From Actinomycetota bacterium (lineage in GTDB: Bacteria; Actinomycetota; Acidimicrobiia; Acidimicrobiales; GCA-2861595), in NCBI GenBank assembly GCA_016781225.1, contig JADDQT010000027.1, forward strand, positions 1-13,595: a stretch of 13,595 bases of DNA, read 5' to 3'. Numbering within the stretch: the first letter of the stretch is position 1; each line of letters starts with the position of its first letter. The notes under the pieces are model-generated. The model ran no database searches. It saw only the letters and a program-made list of their open reading frames with translations, and was not told the DNA's origin. A program made the position numbers and the translations under genes. Positions 1 through 9,100 of the stretch are shown here, piece after piece.

Positions 1-972
1 CATCGGGGGTCGTGCCATCCGCTGTGCCCAGGAGGGCCTGTCCATCGCCCTCGTCGAACGGAGCGCCCGACCTGTGTCGCGCTCGGGGGAGTCGCTTCAT
101 CCTGGTTTCGAGCCGCTCTTGGACGCGCTCGGCCTCGGCCAGGACCTCCTCGCCGCGGGGTTCCCCCGTCATGATGGCCACTGGGTCCGCACCGGGGACG
201 AGGCCTGCTACGTCCGCTATGGCAGTGACGAGGACGGACCCTGGCAGGGGTTCCAGGCTGGGCGCTCAGATCTCGATGCCATGCTGCTTGGGCGTGCCGA
301 GGAGCTCGGCGTCACCCTCCACCGCCCGTGGTCCGGAGCGGCGCCCGTGGTCGAGGACGGTCGCGTGGTCGGCGTCAGTGGCACGGACGGGATGATCCAC
401 GCCCGCTTCGTCGTCGACGCCGCCGGAGGACGTCACTGGTTGGCGAGGCGAAGGAGCCTGCCGATCCGCTACCACTCTCCGCCGGTCATCGCCCGCTTCG
501 GCTATGCCCGTGGTACCTGCCCGGGACTGGAGGCTGCGCCGGTTTTCACCGCTGAGCCCAAAGGATGGAGCTGGGCCGCCCGAGTTGGGGAGGGTCTTTA
601 CGCTTGGACCGCCCTGGTCCTGAAGGCGGGAGGCCGCGTGGGGCCGCCCGAGTTGATCAAGGACCTGACCCCCTTGGGGAAGGAGCGCCGAGCCGACGTG
701 ACTTGGCGGTGCCCCGGGCTGGTGGGATCGGCTACTTCCTCGTGGGCGACGCGGCGGGAGTGCTCGACCCGTCTTCCTCTCACGGTGTCCTGCGTGCGGT
801 CGCGTCAGGCATCAAGGCCGGCCATCTCATCGCTGGTTCGCTCGGGCAGGCGCTACCCGAGCCAACGGCCGCCCGCCTCTACAACGAGTGGTTGGCCCGC
901 TGGCTCGGCCACGACGTCGAAGCTCTGAGCAAGCGATACGCCGCGGCTTGGACACACTCTCCACGGCCATGA
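1..972 (+). pseudogene. FAD-dependent oxidoreductase, 5' partial, one frameshift
   Basis: The gene enters from the left edge, reading from base 2, and ends at TGA 970-972. The first residues (IGGRAIRCAQEGL, then ALVER) fit the helix and second strand just after a GxGxxG FAD-binding motif, which would lie outside the window. Then come RSGESLHPGFEPLL, typical of the tryptophan-halogenase/geranylgeranyl-reductase-like flavoprotein group, and DAAGG. The C-terminal part holds GYFLVGDAAGVLDP, the conserved second FAD motif, followed by SSHGVLRA. This part is one frame off from the N-terminal part. Adding one G to the GG at 708-709 joins TWR to VPRAGGIGYF and gives 323 residues from base 2 to the stop. 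Substrate is unknown; monooxygenase, halogenase-like or reductase activity are all possible. The frameshift may be a sequencing error rather than true decay, since the protein on both sides looks well conserved. Confidence 0.75.
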
Positions 973-1118
973 CGGCGCCGCCTGCGAGCGGCATCCAACC
1001 AGCGAGCGGCAATGGCGGCCGGCAACGAGACGCCGGGGGTTTCCGTTCAAGTTGAGACCGCGTGGTGCCGATACCCGTGGAGCCACGAACCTGCGTGCAC
1101 GAATGCCGTTCTGGCGGC

Positions 1119-1125
1119 GGAGGGG
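1119..1125 (+). promoter_or_regulatory. Ribosome binding site fixing the GTG 1133 start
   Basis: GGAGGGG lies seven bases before GTG 1133. This decides the start of the PAS-GGDEF-EAL gene over the in-frame upstream TTG at 1052 and ATG at 1103, neither of which has a comparable site. The rest of the gap after the oxidoreductase (973-1118) shows no gene and no convincing promoter. Confidence 0.6.
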
Positions 1126-1132
1126 ATGCCTG

Positions 1133-3205
1133 GTGGATCGGTCGGCAAACGGGTCGTCCTGGCTGAAGGACCATGACCTCGATCGCCTGCTGATGGAGGC
1201 GGTGCAGGACCACGGCATCATGATGTTCGACCTGGACGGGAACGTCATCAGGTGCAGCGCGGGTGCAGCCGCGATGGCGGGCTACGGGCGCGACGAGGCG
1301 CTCGGCCGGCACTTGTCCTGCTTCTACAGCGAGGAAGACCGCCGGAGCGGACGTCTGGAGGAGGATCTCGCCAAGGCCCTCTCCGAGGGCCATTGCCAGT
1401 CCGAACGGCTACGCGTGCGCAAGGACGGCTCCCTCTTCTGGGCAGACGTCGTCACGAGTCCGGTCCGAGACGAACAAGGGCGCCTCCGGGGCTTCGCCGA
1501 GGTGGCCCGGGACGTCACCGAGCGGGTGACGGCCGAGAGGGCGCTGCGCCAGAGCGAGGAGCGCTTCCGCCTGCTGGTTGCCGGAGTCACGGACTACGCC
1601 ATCGTCATGCTCGACCCTTCCGGGTGCGTGCTGAGCTGGAACCAGGGAGCCCAGCTGGTCAATGGGTACGAGGCCCACGAGGTGCTCGGCCGCCACTACT
1701 CCTGCTTCTACACCGAGGAGGACCGCCGTCGCGACGTTCCCGGCACTCAGCTGGCCCAAGCGGAACGCCAGGGTCGCCTGGAGGTCGAGGGTTGGCGAGT
1801 CCGCAAGGATGGGTCGCGTTTCTGGGCCAACGCGGTTATCACGGTCCTCGAGGACGAGGACGGGGAGCTCTGTGGTTTCGCCGAGGTAACCAGGGACGTC
1901 ACCGAGCGCATGGAGCTGCTCTCCAATCTGAAGCACCAGGCCCTCCACGACGCCCTGACCGGGCTGCCCAACCGGGTGCTGTTCACCGAGCACCTCCGCC
2001 AGGCACTGGTGCGCCAGGACCGTCACGATCACCTGGTGGCCGTGCTCTACCTCGACGTTGACCGCTTCAAGGTGATCAACGACAGCCTGGGCCACCAGGT
2101 GGGTGACCGCTTGCTGGTGGCGCTGGGCGAGCGTGTGAGGGCCGTCACCCGGCCCGAGGACACCGTGGCCCGCATGGGTGGAGACGAGCTGGCTGTGCTC
2201 TGCGAGGTGGCAGACGAAGCCGACGCCATGGCCGTCGCCCATCGGATCCTGCATGCCCTGAAGGACCCTCTCAGTGCCAACGAGCACGAGCTCGTAATCG
2301 GTACGAGCATCGGCGTCGCCCTAACCAAGGACAGCGACATGGAACCTGACCGGCTGATGGCCGACGCCGACGTCGCCATGTACTCGGTCAAGGAACGAGG
2401 ACGGGGACGGGTGGAGCTGTTCAACGACGCCATGCGAGCGCGAGCGGTGCATCGGCTGGACAAGGAGCTGTGCCTGCGCCGAGCCGTGGAGCAGGCCGAG
2501 TTCCGCCTCTACTTCCAGCCCGTGGTCGAGCTCGACGAGGGGAAGACCGTCGGGTACGAGGCGCTGCTGCGTTGGGAGCACCCGGAGCGAGGGACCCTCG
2601 GCGCCGACGAGTTCATCCCGCTGCTCGAGGAGACGGGCCTCATACTCACGCTTGGCCAATGGGTGTTGGCCGAGGCCTGTCGAGCCGCCGCTTCGGCGGC
2701 GCGAGCCGACGCCGGCGCCTCTCCGACCATGAGCGTCAACATCTCTTCGCTCCAGGTGGTCCACTCCGACCTGAAGACCTCGGTGGGCCGGGCTCTGGCC
2801 GCCTCCCAGCTGGAGCCGGACCGGCTCTGCCTGGAGCTGACCGAGAGCGTCCTACTCGACGACGAAGAGCACACTGCCCACACGCTGGGCGGCCTCAAGT
2901 CCCTGGGCGTGAAGCTGGCCCTGGACGACTTCGGCACCGGCTACTCGTCCCTCACCTACCTGCAGTCTCTCCCGCTGGACGCGGTGAAGATCGACCGCTC
3001 CTTCGTGGCCGGGCTCGACTCGGACCCGGGACACTCGGCCATCGTGTCCTCGGTCGTCAAGATCAGCGAGGTGCTCGACTTGGACGTCGTTGCCGAGGGG
3101 GTCGAGACCAGCTCGCAGCACCAGGCCTTGCGGTCGTTGGGTTGCCAGCTGGCTCAGGGGTACTACTTCGGCCACCCCCAGCCCGCCGAGCTGGCGCTGG
3201 CCTGA
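1133..3205 (+). CDS. PAS-PAS-GGDEF-EAL cyclic-di-GMP signalling protein
   Basis: Likely a cytosolic protein that senses a signal through two PAS domains and makes or breaks cyclic-di-GMP. It has 690 residues from GTG 1133 and no membrane segment. PAS1 covers about 17-131 and PAS2 about 142-259. They are clear tandem duplicates: both hold GRHxSCFYxEEDRR, RVRKDGSxFWA and a closing RDVTER. The GGDEF domain (about 268-432) has RxxD inhibitory-site residues RPED at 340-343 but the signature reads GGDEL at 349-353, a departure at the last position. The EAL domain (about 445-690) keeps the expected catalytic set: EAL 476-478, N536 in SVNIS, ELTES 568-572, DDFGTGYSSL from 598, K619, E655 and Q675. 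This suggests a working phosphodiesterase with a weak, silent or regulatory cyclase half, though that is inference. Its 3' end overlaps the convergent paralogous gene by 43 bp. No cognate target gene is visible. Confidence 0.9.
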   Translation: MDRSANGSSWLKDHDLDRLLMEAVQDHGIMMFDLDGNVIRCSAGAAAMAGYGRDEALGRHLSCFYSEEDRRSGRLEEDLAKALSEGHCQSERLRVRKDGSLFWADVVTSPVRDEQGRLRGFAEVARDVTERVTAERALRQSEERFRLLVAGVTDYAIVMLDPSGCVLSWNQGAQLVNGYEAHEVLGRHYSCFYTEEDRRRDVPGTQLAQAERQGRLEVEGWRVRKDGSRFWANAVITVLEDEDGELCGFAEVTRDVTERMELLSNLKHQALHDALTGLPNRVLFTEHLRQALVRQDRHDHLVAVLYLDVDRFKVINDSLGHQVGDRLLVALGERVRAVTRPEDTVARMGGDELAVLCEVADEADAMAVAHRILHALKDPLSANEHELVIGTSIGVALTKDSDMEPDRLMADADVAMYSVKERGRGRVELFNDAMRARAVHRLDKELCLRRAVEQAEFRLYFQPVVELDEGKTVGYEALLRWEHPERGTLGADEFIPLLEETGLILTLGQWVLAEACRAAASAARADAGASPTMSVNISSLQVVHSDLKTSVGRALAASQLEPDRLCLELTESVLLDDEEHTAHTLGGLKSLGVKLALDDFGTGYSSLTYLQSLPLDAVKIDRSFVAGLDSDPGHSAIVSSVVKISEVLDLDVVAEGVETSSQHQALRSLGCQLAQGYYFGHPQPAELALA

Positions 3206-5642
3206 GCCGGCTCCTCCAGCCGGGGGGACCTGGCGCGGAGCATCTCCTCCAAGGCTTCGCCGTTGGTCGGCCTGGACAGGTAGTAGCCCTGGGCGCGGTC
3301 GCAGCCGAGCCGCGTCAGGATCTCCAGCTGTGCTGCGGCTCCAGCCTTCGGCTATGCAATCGAGGCCCAACGTCTGCGCCAGTGACACGATCGCCCGTGC
3401 CAACGTCGCCTTGTCGTCGGTTGACTCGATGGCGGCGACGAAGGCGCGGTCGATCTTGAGCACGTTGATCGGAAGGCGCTGCAGGTAGCTGAGGGAGGAG
3501 TACCCCGTCCCGAAATCGTCAACGGCCACCCTGACACCGAGCGCCTTGAGACAGCCGAGCCGGTGAATGGTCGCCTCGGTGTCGCGCATCATCACGCCCT
3601 CGGTGATCTCCAGCACCAGGCTCGACGCCGGCAGGCCCGAGCTCTCCAGCGCACCGGCCACCTGCTCCAAGAGGTCCTCGTGGGCCAACTGATGCGGCGA
3701 TAGGTTCACGTTGACCTCGAGCGGAGGGTCGTTCGGGTGTCGACCTGCCACAGGCGCGTCTGCCGGCAGGCCTCGAAGAGCACCTGGCGACCGAGCGCTT
3801 GTACGAGCCCGGTCTCCTCGGCGAGGGGGATGAACACCGAGGGCGGCAGCAACCCTCGTTCCGGATGGCGCCAGCGCACCAGCGCCTCCACGCCCACGAT
3901 GGCACCGGTGTCGAGGGCGACGACGGGCTGGTAGTGCAGCAAGAGCTCATCGCCAAATAGAGCCCGCCGTAGGTCCGCCTCCAGCTCGAGGCGCTCCACG
4001 GCCGCGGCGTGCATCTCCACCTCGAAGGTCTCCACACGGCCTTTGCCGCAGGCCTTGGCCCTGTACATCGCCAGGTCGGCGTTGCGTAGCAGCGGTCACT
4101 GCTCGTATTCCCTTCGGAGAAGGCCACGCCGATGCTCGCTCCGACGAACACCTCCCTACCGGCGGCGGGGAAGGGCTTGGCCGAGGCCGCGATGAGGCGG
4201 TCGGCCACCGACATGGCCTCCAGTCGGGAGTCGAGGTCCTCGAGGAGCACGGCGAACTCGTCACCACCGAGGCGAGCGGCCGTGTCCATGGTGCGCAGGC
4301 AGCCCCCCAGCCGCTTGGCAACGGCGACCAGCAACTCGTCACCCGCCGTGTGGCCGAGGCTGTCGTTCACCGTCTTGAAGTTGTCGAGGTCGAGGAAAAG
4401 GACCGCGAGGAGGCTGTCACGGCGGGTCGTCCGGGCCAATCCGTGCTCAACTCGGTTGCGGAAGAGGGCCTTGTTGGCCAGGCCCGTGAGCGAGTCGTGG
4501 AACGCCTGGTGCGCCAGCTCGTCCTCGAGTCGATGCCGCTCGGTGACGTCACGAAAGTCCAGACGCGGCCGACCACGTCCCTTCCACCCGCTGGGGCGTG
4601 GAGTACCGCTCGAAGACCCTGCCGTCGGAGAACTCGATGGTGTCGTGGCTTTCAGCCTCGGGCAAGGAGTACATCTCGCGAACCTTCTCCACGAAGGAAT
4701 CCGGGTCCTGGAGCTGCTCCTGGACGAAGGCCAGAACGCGGTCGTCGTCGCCGGACGCCAGGACCGAGTCCGGTACGCGCCACATCTCGGTGAACTTCTG
4801 GTTCGAGCTCCTGATGCGACCCTGGAGGTCGACCACCAGGATCCCGTCCGCGGTCGAGTTCAGGGTGGCACCAGGAGCGACAGCGCGTCGTGGACCTCTG
4901 CCTCGGCCCGCTTGCGGCCGGTGACGTCCTGCGTCGTCCCCGACATCACCCTGGCCGACGCGGAGTCCCAGGCGGTGACCGCCCCCCGAGCATGCAACCA
5001 ACGAACAGTGCCGTCGGGAGCCATGCCGCGGAAGTCGTGGGCATAGGACGTTCCCGTGTCGAGGGACCGGCGCATGTCGGCGGCCAGAATGTCTCGGTCG
5101 TCGGGGTGAAGCAGGCTCAGGATCGCGTCCGGGGAAGGCGTGAAGTCCTCGGGGTCGACACCCATGAGCTTGTAGAGCTCCCTGGACCACGTCACCTCCC
5201 CGGTGGACACGTCCCATTCCCAGCTGCCGAGCTTGGCCACTTCCTGAGCCTCACAGAGCTGCTCTTCGCGGTCGGCTGTGGCCTGGATCAGGGCCTCGTT
5301 CAACTTCCACGAGGCAATGCCGGCCGCGCTCATTCCCACGATGAACAGGCCGTGGACCCCCGCCCACTGCCATGGGTGGTCGATGGCTGACTGATGGTTG
5401 TACACGGTGGCCGGCACCAAGGCCCCTGCCAGCCCGTGCTGGAGCACGAAGTAGCCGATGGCCATGAGGAAGGGTCGCCAGTCCTGGTGGAGCGTGACCA
5501 CTCCCACCATCACGAAATAGTGGAAGTGCATCTCGATGACTCCGCCGGACAGGTGCACGAGCACCGCGGAGCAGGTGAAGAGGCCCAGGGCGGCGACGGC
5601 CGTGCTCGCCCGGCGGTGGGAGCGCTGGACCGTTGCCACCAC
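3163..5642 (-). pseudogene. Membrane-anchored PAS-PAS-GGDEF-EAL protein, multiply frameshifted
   Basis: Starts at GTG 5642 and ends at TAG 3165-3163. Seven missing bases, each +1 restorable, break it near 4871, 4580, 4555, 4092, 3744, 3343 and 3339. Restored, it is exactly 828 codons plus stop. The N-terminus (about 1-107) is a multi-helix membrane region with HFHYFVMVGVV and QDWRPFL, seen in actinobacterial diguanylate cyclases. PAS1 (about 125-250) and PAS2 (about 257-370) follow; VVGRVWTF-RDVTER closes PAS2. GGDEF (about 378-545) is canonical, with the RTMD inhibitory site and GGDEF intact. EAL (about 555-800) keeps VEALVRW, NVNLS, LEITE, DDFGTGYSSL, LKIDRAF and AQGYY. All domain signatures survive, there is no nonsense codon in the rebuilt frame, and every lesion is a one-base loss. 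Sequencing/assembly error or very recent inactivation fits better than old decay. If intact it would be a bifunctional membrane c-di-GMP enzyme. Confidence 0.8.
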
Positions 5643-5650
5643 CGCGAACG

Positions 5651-5655
5651 CTCCT
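5651..5655 (-). promoter_or_regulatory. Ribosome binding site for the membrane GGDEF-EAL gene
   Basis: On the minus strand AGGAG lies eight bases before GTG 5642. It sits in the 19-base gap after the stop of the 68-aa membrane protein and supports GTG 5642 rather than the in-frame extension that remains open up to about 5720. Confidence 0.6.
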
Positions 5656-5661
5656 ACACGA

Positions 5662-5868
5662 TCAACCGGTGGCCAGTGAGGCCAGGGCCCATACCGCGGC
5701 CAGGAGACCGATGCCGATCATCACCAGGCTGCGTCCCACCGGCGCCCTGGTGAGCTCACCCTCCTTGGGCCTCGCCGGTGGACGCACCAGCGCCAGACCG
5801 TTTCCCACTGCCAGCGCCCCCCCGAGGGCCAGCATCAGAAATGGCAGCAGGTCGTTGCCGAGGAACAT
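5662..5868 (-). CDS. Small two-helix membrane protein, conserved hypothetical
   Basis: A 68-residue protein starting MFLGNDLLPF at ATG 5868. It has two hydrophobic stretches, about residues 7-29 and 47-66, joined by a charged, proline-rich loop (RPPARPKEGE). This predicts a hairpin in the cytoplasmic membrane. No catalytic motif is visible and no function can be given. It ends 19 bases before the membrane GGDEF-EAL gene on the same strand, so the two are probably cotranscribed; it could be a partner of that sensor, but this is only position-based. There is no strong Shine-Dalgarno before the ATG, so the start is less certain than the frame. Confidence 0.65.
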   Translation of the reverse strand: MFLGNDLLPFLMLALGGALAVGNGLALVRPPARPKEGELTRAPVGRSLVMIGIGLLAAVWALASLATG

Positions 5869-5974
5869 GTCCGATCACGCTACCGCCGGGCCGCCTGGAG
5901 GGCACTACCACTCAAAGTGATATTCCCTCAAGGACCCGGCTTGGGCGGACGAGACTTGGAAGGCACGTGACGCT

Positions 5975-6053
5975 CCCCCCAACCAAGCGTCGCACGCTGA
6001 CAAAGACGGGGGCCGGACCCCTCCCCCAACCAACCGAGCTGGTCTCCCCAACC
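5975..6053. repeat. Three CTC(n)AACC direct repeats
   Basis: CCCCAACC occurs at 5977-5984, 6024-6031 (with a second AACC at 6032-6035) and 6046-6053. Each is preceded by CT and a C run of four to six. On the minus strand these read as GGTTGGGG tracts, including GGTTGGTTGGGGG, which has the run pattern of a two-tier G-quadruplex. Two copies lie in the loop of the inverted repeat and one lies outside it. No known element is recognised. Confidence 0.5.
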
Positions 6054-6087
6054 TTCTCGGCATCCTCACCCGGCCCTCGTCTTTGTC
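5999..6087. repeat. 18-bp inverted repeat with 53-base loop
   Basis: Left arm 5999-6016 (GACAAAGACGGGGGCCGG) pairs with right arm 6070-6087 over all 18 positions, with one G.T pair. In a plus-strand RNA this is a G.U wobble, so the stem is unbroken. In a minus-strand RNA the same position is a C.A mismatch. The element lies in the 275-base gene-free stretch 5869-6143, about 57 bases past the dnaB stop. It could be a 3' stem of the dnaB transcript or part of an unannotated plus-strand RNA. Flanks show no target-site duplication. Confidence 0.6.
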
Positions 6088-6095
6088 GATCCATC

Positions 6096-6110
6096 TCCGG
6101 GAGCCCCGGA
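6096..6110 (-). terminator. GC-rich hairpin after dnaB, possible terminator
   Basis: TCCGGG, a three-base loop and CCCGGA form a perfect six-pair stem 33 bases past the dnaB stop. No T run follows on the minus strand, so intrinsic termination is uncertain; high-GC actinobacteria often lack clear U tails. Confidence 0.3.
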
Positions 6111-6143
6111 AAATCAGACGGGTGAGCTTCTGCTGGTGGCCGC

Positions 6144-9100
6144 TCAGAGCCTGGCCATGTTGGCGAAGCGGGTGTACTGGCCGAGGAATGCCAGCTCCGT
6201 CTTGCCCGTGGGGCCGTTGCGGTGCTTGGCCACGAGCACCTCGGCCGTGCCCCGGTCCGCCGACTCGGGGTTGTACACCTCATCGCGGTAGATGAACATC
6301 ACGACGTCGGCATCCTGTTCGATCGAGTTGTGAGCGATCACGCCGTCGGCGATGAAGTTGTGAGTGCCTTCGACGGTGGCATCGAGGGTCGGCATCGGGC
6401 CCAGCGCCACCACCTCGACGATCTCGTCCCAGAAGACGTCGGAGGTGGCCAGATGGGTGAGTTCCCTGTCGCCGACGTTGGGGTTCTGCCTGATGCCCTC
6501 GAGGATCCGAAGGGCCTCCGGAACGCACTCTCCCCGTTGGCCGTGGCAGTCCACGAGGTTCAGGAACCGTGTCAGGTTATGAGCCCCCTCCACCCGGACA
6601 TTCCAGCCGTCTCGATACCCGACCTTGCGACCTCGACTGAGGCGGCTCCGGATGCCAAGACGAAGCAAGAGGCGACGGACGTCGATGGAGAGCCGGTGAC
6701 TGGTGGAGGAGTAATAGATGGTGACGTAGTTGCCCCGACCGTTGCCGGTGAGTGTGATTGATCCATCGGTCGCCCACAGGTGACGAAGGAACAGCCGGAC
6801 CTGATCCTCACCATTCCCGAAGAGCTCCTCGGGTACGAACTTGTCATGAGCTCGGGCGCCCCAGAGCCCGAGCGGCTCGAGCCAGTTGCGGACGGGATGA
6901 TGGCGCCCGTGGGTGAGCCGGTATGGGCTCGGAAGCCAGAGCTGCCATGTGTTCTTGACCTTGGAACCGCTGACTTCGATCCCGAACCGTCTGAGAGCCG
7001 CCTCCTCCACCGCTGCCTTGTTTGCCGGATCCGACGTGGCGTACTTGACCCCCGGACCCATGGAGCCGTCCCCCAGCAGGTGGGCGAGGAGGACGATCTC
7101 GTCCTCGTCCCAGCGCCTCTCCTCGAGCGGGGCGGGAAGCCGGCGAGGCACGGCAAGGAAGTCCCCCACTTCGAGCTGGTCGAGGCGGGTCCACCCCTTT
7201 ACCGTTCGAAACGGATGGTTGGCTGTGGCATCCACCTCGTAGCCCGAAAGCAAGCGGAGCCGGAACACCGGACGGACGCCGGAAGGGAACGTTCTCGTCA
7301 ACCGCTGAGGTGTGAGTCGCCACCTGTCGTCGAGGGACCAGACCAGGGGCTGCTCCTGGCTGAGGACCAACTCGCCGAGAGTCACCTCTTCACCCGTGTC
7401 CGCCCTCGTCAGGCGGGTGGCGGCCGGCATGCATCCGGACTCGCGTAGGTCGGCCAGCACCGGACGCTTGTCAGAGCGAGCCTCCAGATTGCGGGACAGC
7501 TGCGACAGGGCAATGACCGGGACTTCCAGCTCGCGGGCCAGGATCTTGAGGTTGCGGCTGATCTCGGAGACCTCGAGCTGGCGGTTCTCTACCCTTGCTC
7601 GGCTGGACATGAGTTGGAGGTAGTCGACGATGACCAGGCCCAGCCCCTCCCTGGCCTTCTGCCGGCGGGCTTTGGCCCTGATGTCCATCACCGTGATGTT
7701 GGGGTTGTCATCGATGAAGACCGGGGCCTCCCCCAGCCGGCCCATCGCGTGGGCGACCTTCGACCAGTCCGACTCGTGCAGCTTCCCCGTGCGCATCCGC
7801 TGGGCGTCGACCCGTGCCTCCGAGCACAGCAGGCGCTGGGTGATCTCGAGGTGGCTCATCTCGAGGGAGAAGAGCAGCACCGGCACCTGCGCGTCCATGG
7901 CCGCGTGGGCAGCGATTCCAAGGGCAAGGGCGGTGTTGTGCAAAAAGATGTCGGCGGCGACGAAGTTGTGGTCGCCGGGCACGGTCAGGTCGTAGACCTG
8001 CTCGTCGCCGTCGTAGCCGATCGAGACCACGGTGTCCCAATAGATGTCCGAGGACGACCACTCGTCGAGGGCTTCGTCGCCGAGAACTCCAGCCAGCACG
8101 CTCACCGTCTCACGCCGGGGGGAGCGAGCACCGGCATGCCAGTTGTGGCTGACCGGCTTCCCTGCTGCTGAGGAGATGCTGCTCCAGGAGCGTTGGCCCT
8201 TGGCGGCGAGGACCTGTTCCCGGATCTCGACCGGCAGGGAGTCCCGGGTGTACCCCTTCGCCTTGTGGCACACCTCGGCCACGAGGCGGTCGAGGGCGCT
8301 TTCCTTGGCGAAGATCCCGATCTCCTCGGCAAAGCGGCAGATCTCCTCCGCCCCCATGATCTGGAGCTCGAAGGCAGGCCGGCGCTCACCCCGGTAGAGC
8401 ACCAGACGGCGCCGGATGCGGGCATTGAGCCCGAAACGCAGGAGCAAGTGCTGGACGTCATGGATGAGCCGGCTGGAAACGCTGCTGTAGCTGATTCGGC
8501 CGTAGCCCCGGCCACTGTCGGTCCACCACGCAGAACCGTCCGTGGCGAAGAGCCGGCTGAGAAAGAGCCCAAGCTGCTTTCTCGGAAGGCGGAAAACCGC
8601 CTCGGGCACGCTCTTCTGGTGAGCGCTCTTGCCCATCACCCGGTGACCGCAGAGGACCTGGGTGAGTGGATTGGGCTGTCCCCGCGGGGTCACCAGCCGG
8701 TACGTCGGCGCACGATCGACGGCCCTGTCCAGAACCACGCTCACGCCAAGGGCCGCGGCACAGCGGGTGGCGTCAGCCAGCACGGCAGGAGACGTGGTGG
8801 TGAGCCGTGGCGAGCTGCCGGTGAGGCCGCCGTCCCCCAGGAGGTAGGCCAGCAGCACGATCTCGGCCTCCGGCAAGGGGTCGGACCCCTCGACCGGCAG
8901 GGCGCGGGGGACTGCGATGCGGGTGCCTACGGCGATGTCGGCCAGAGGACGCCAGCCGGTGGGCGTGAGGAAGGGGTGGCTCAACGTGACGCGCACCTCC
9001 CGTCCGAGCCGCGTTCGCACCCGGTACACCGGCTTGACGCCGTCGTCCACGAACGTCGACGGCCGCGAGATCCGCAGCCGCTGGTCCGCACCCAGACTGA

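Noticed and set aside
1409..2287. 292-codon minus-strand open frame inside the soluble PAS-GGDEF-EAL gene
   Set aside because: It mirrors the plus-strand coding sequence, shows no protein family signature and has no ribosome site.
5986..5998. AGCGT-CGC-ACGCT mini hairpin beside the inverted repeat
   Set aside because: Five pairs in GC-rich sequence is within chance and nothing else supports it.
5999..6087. Inverted repeat as a miniature transposon (MITE)
   Set aside because: No direct target-site duplication flanks the arms (CGCACGCT against GATCCATC) and no transposase end is recognised.
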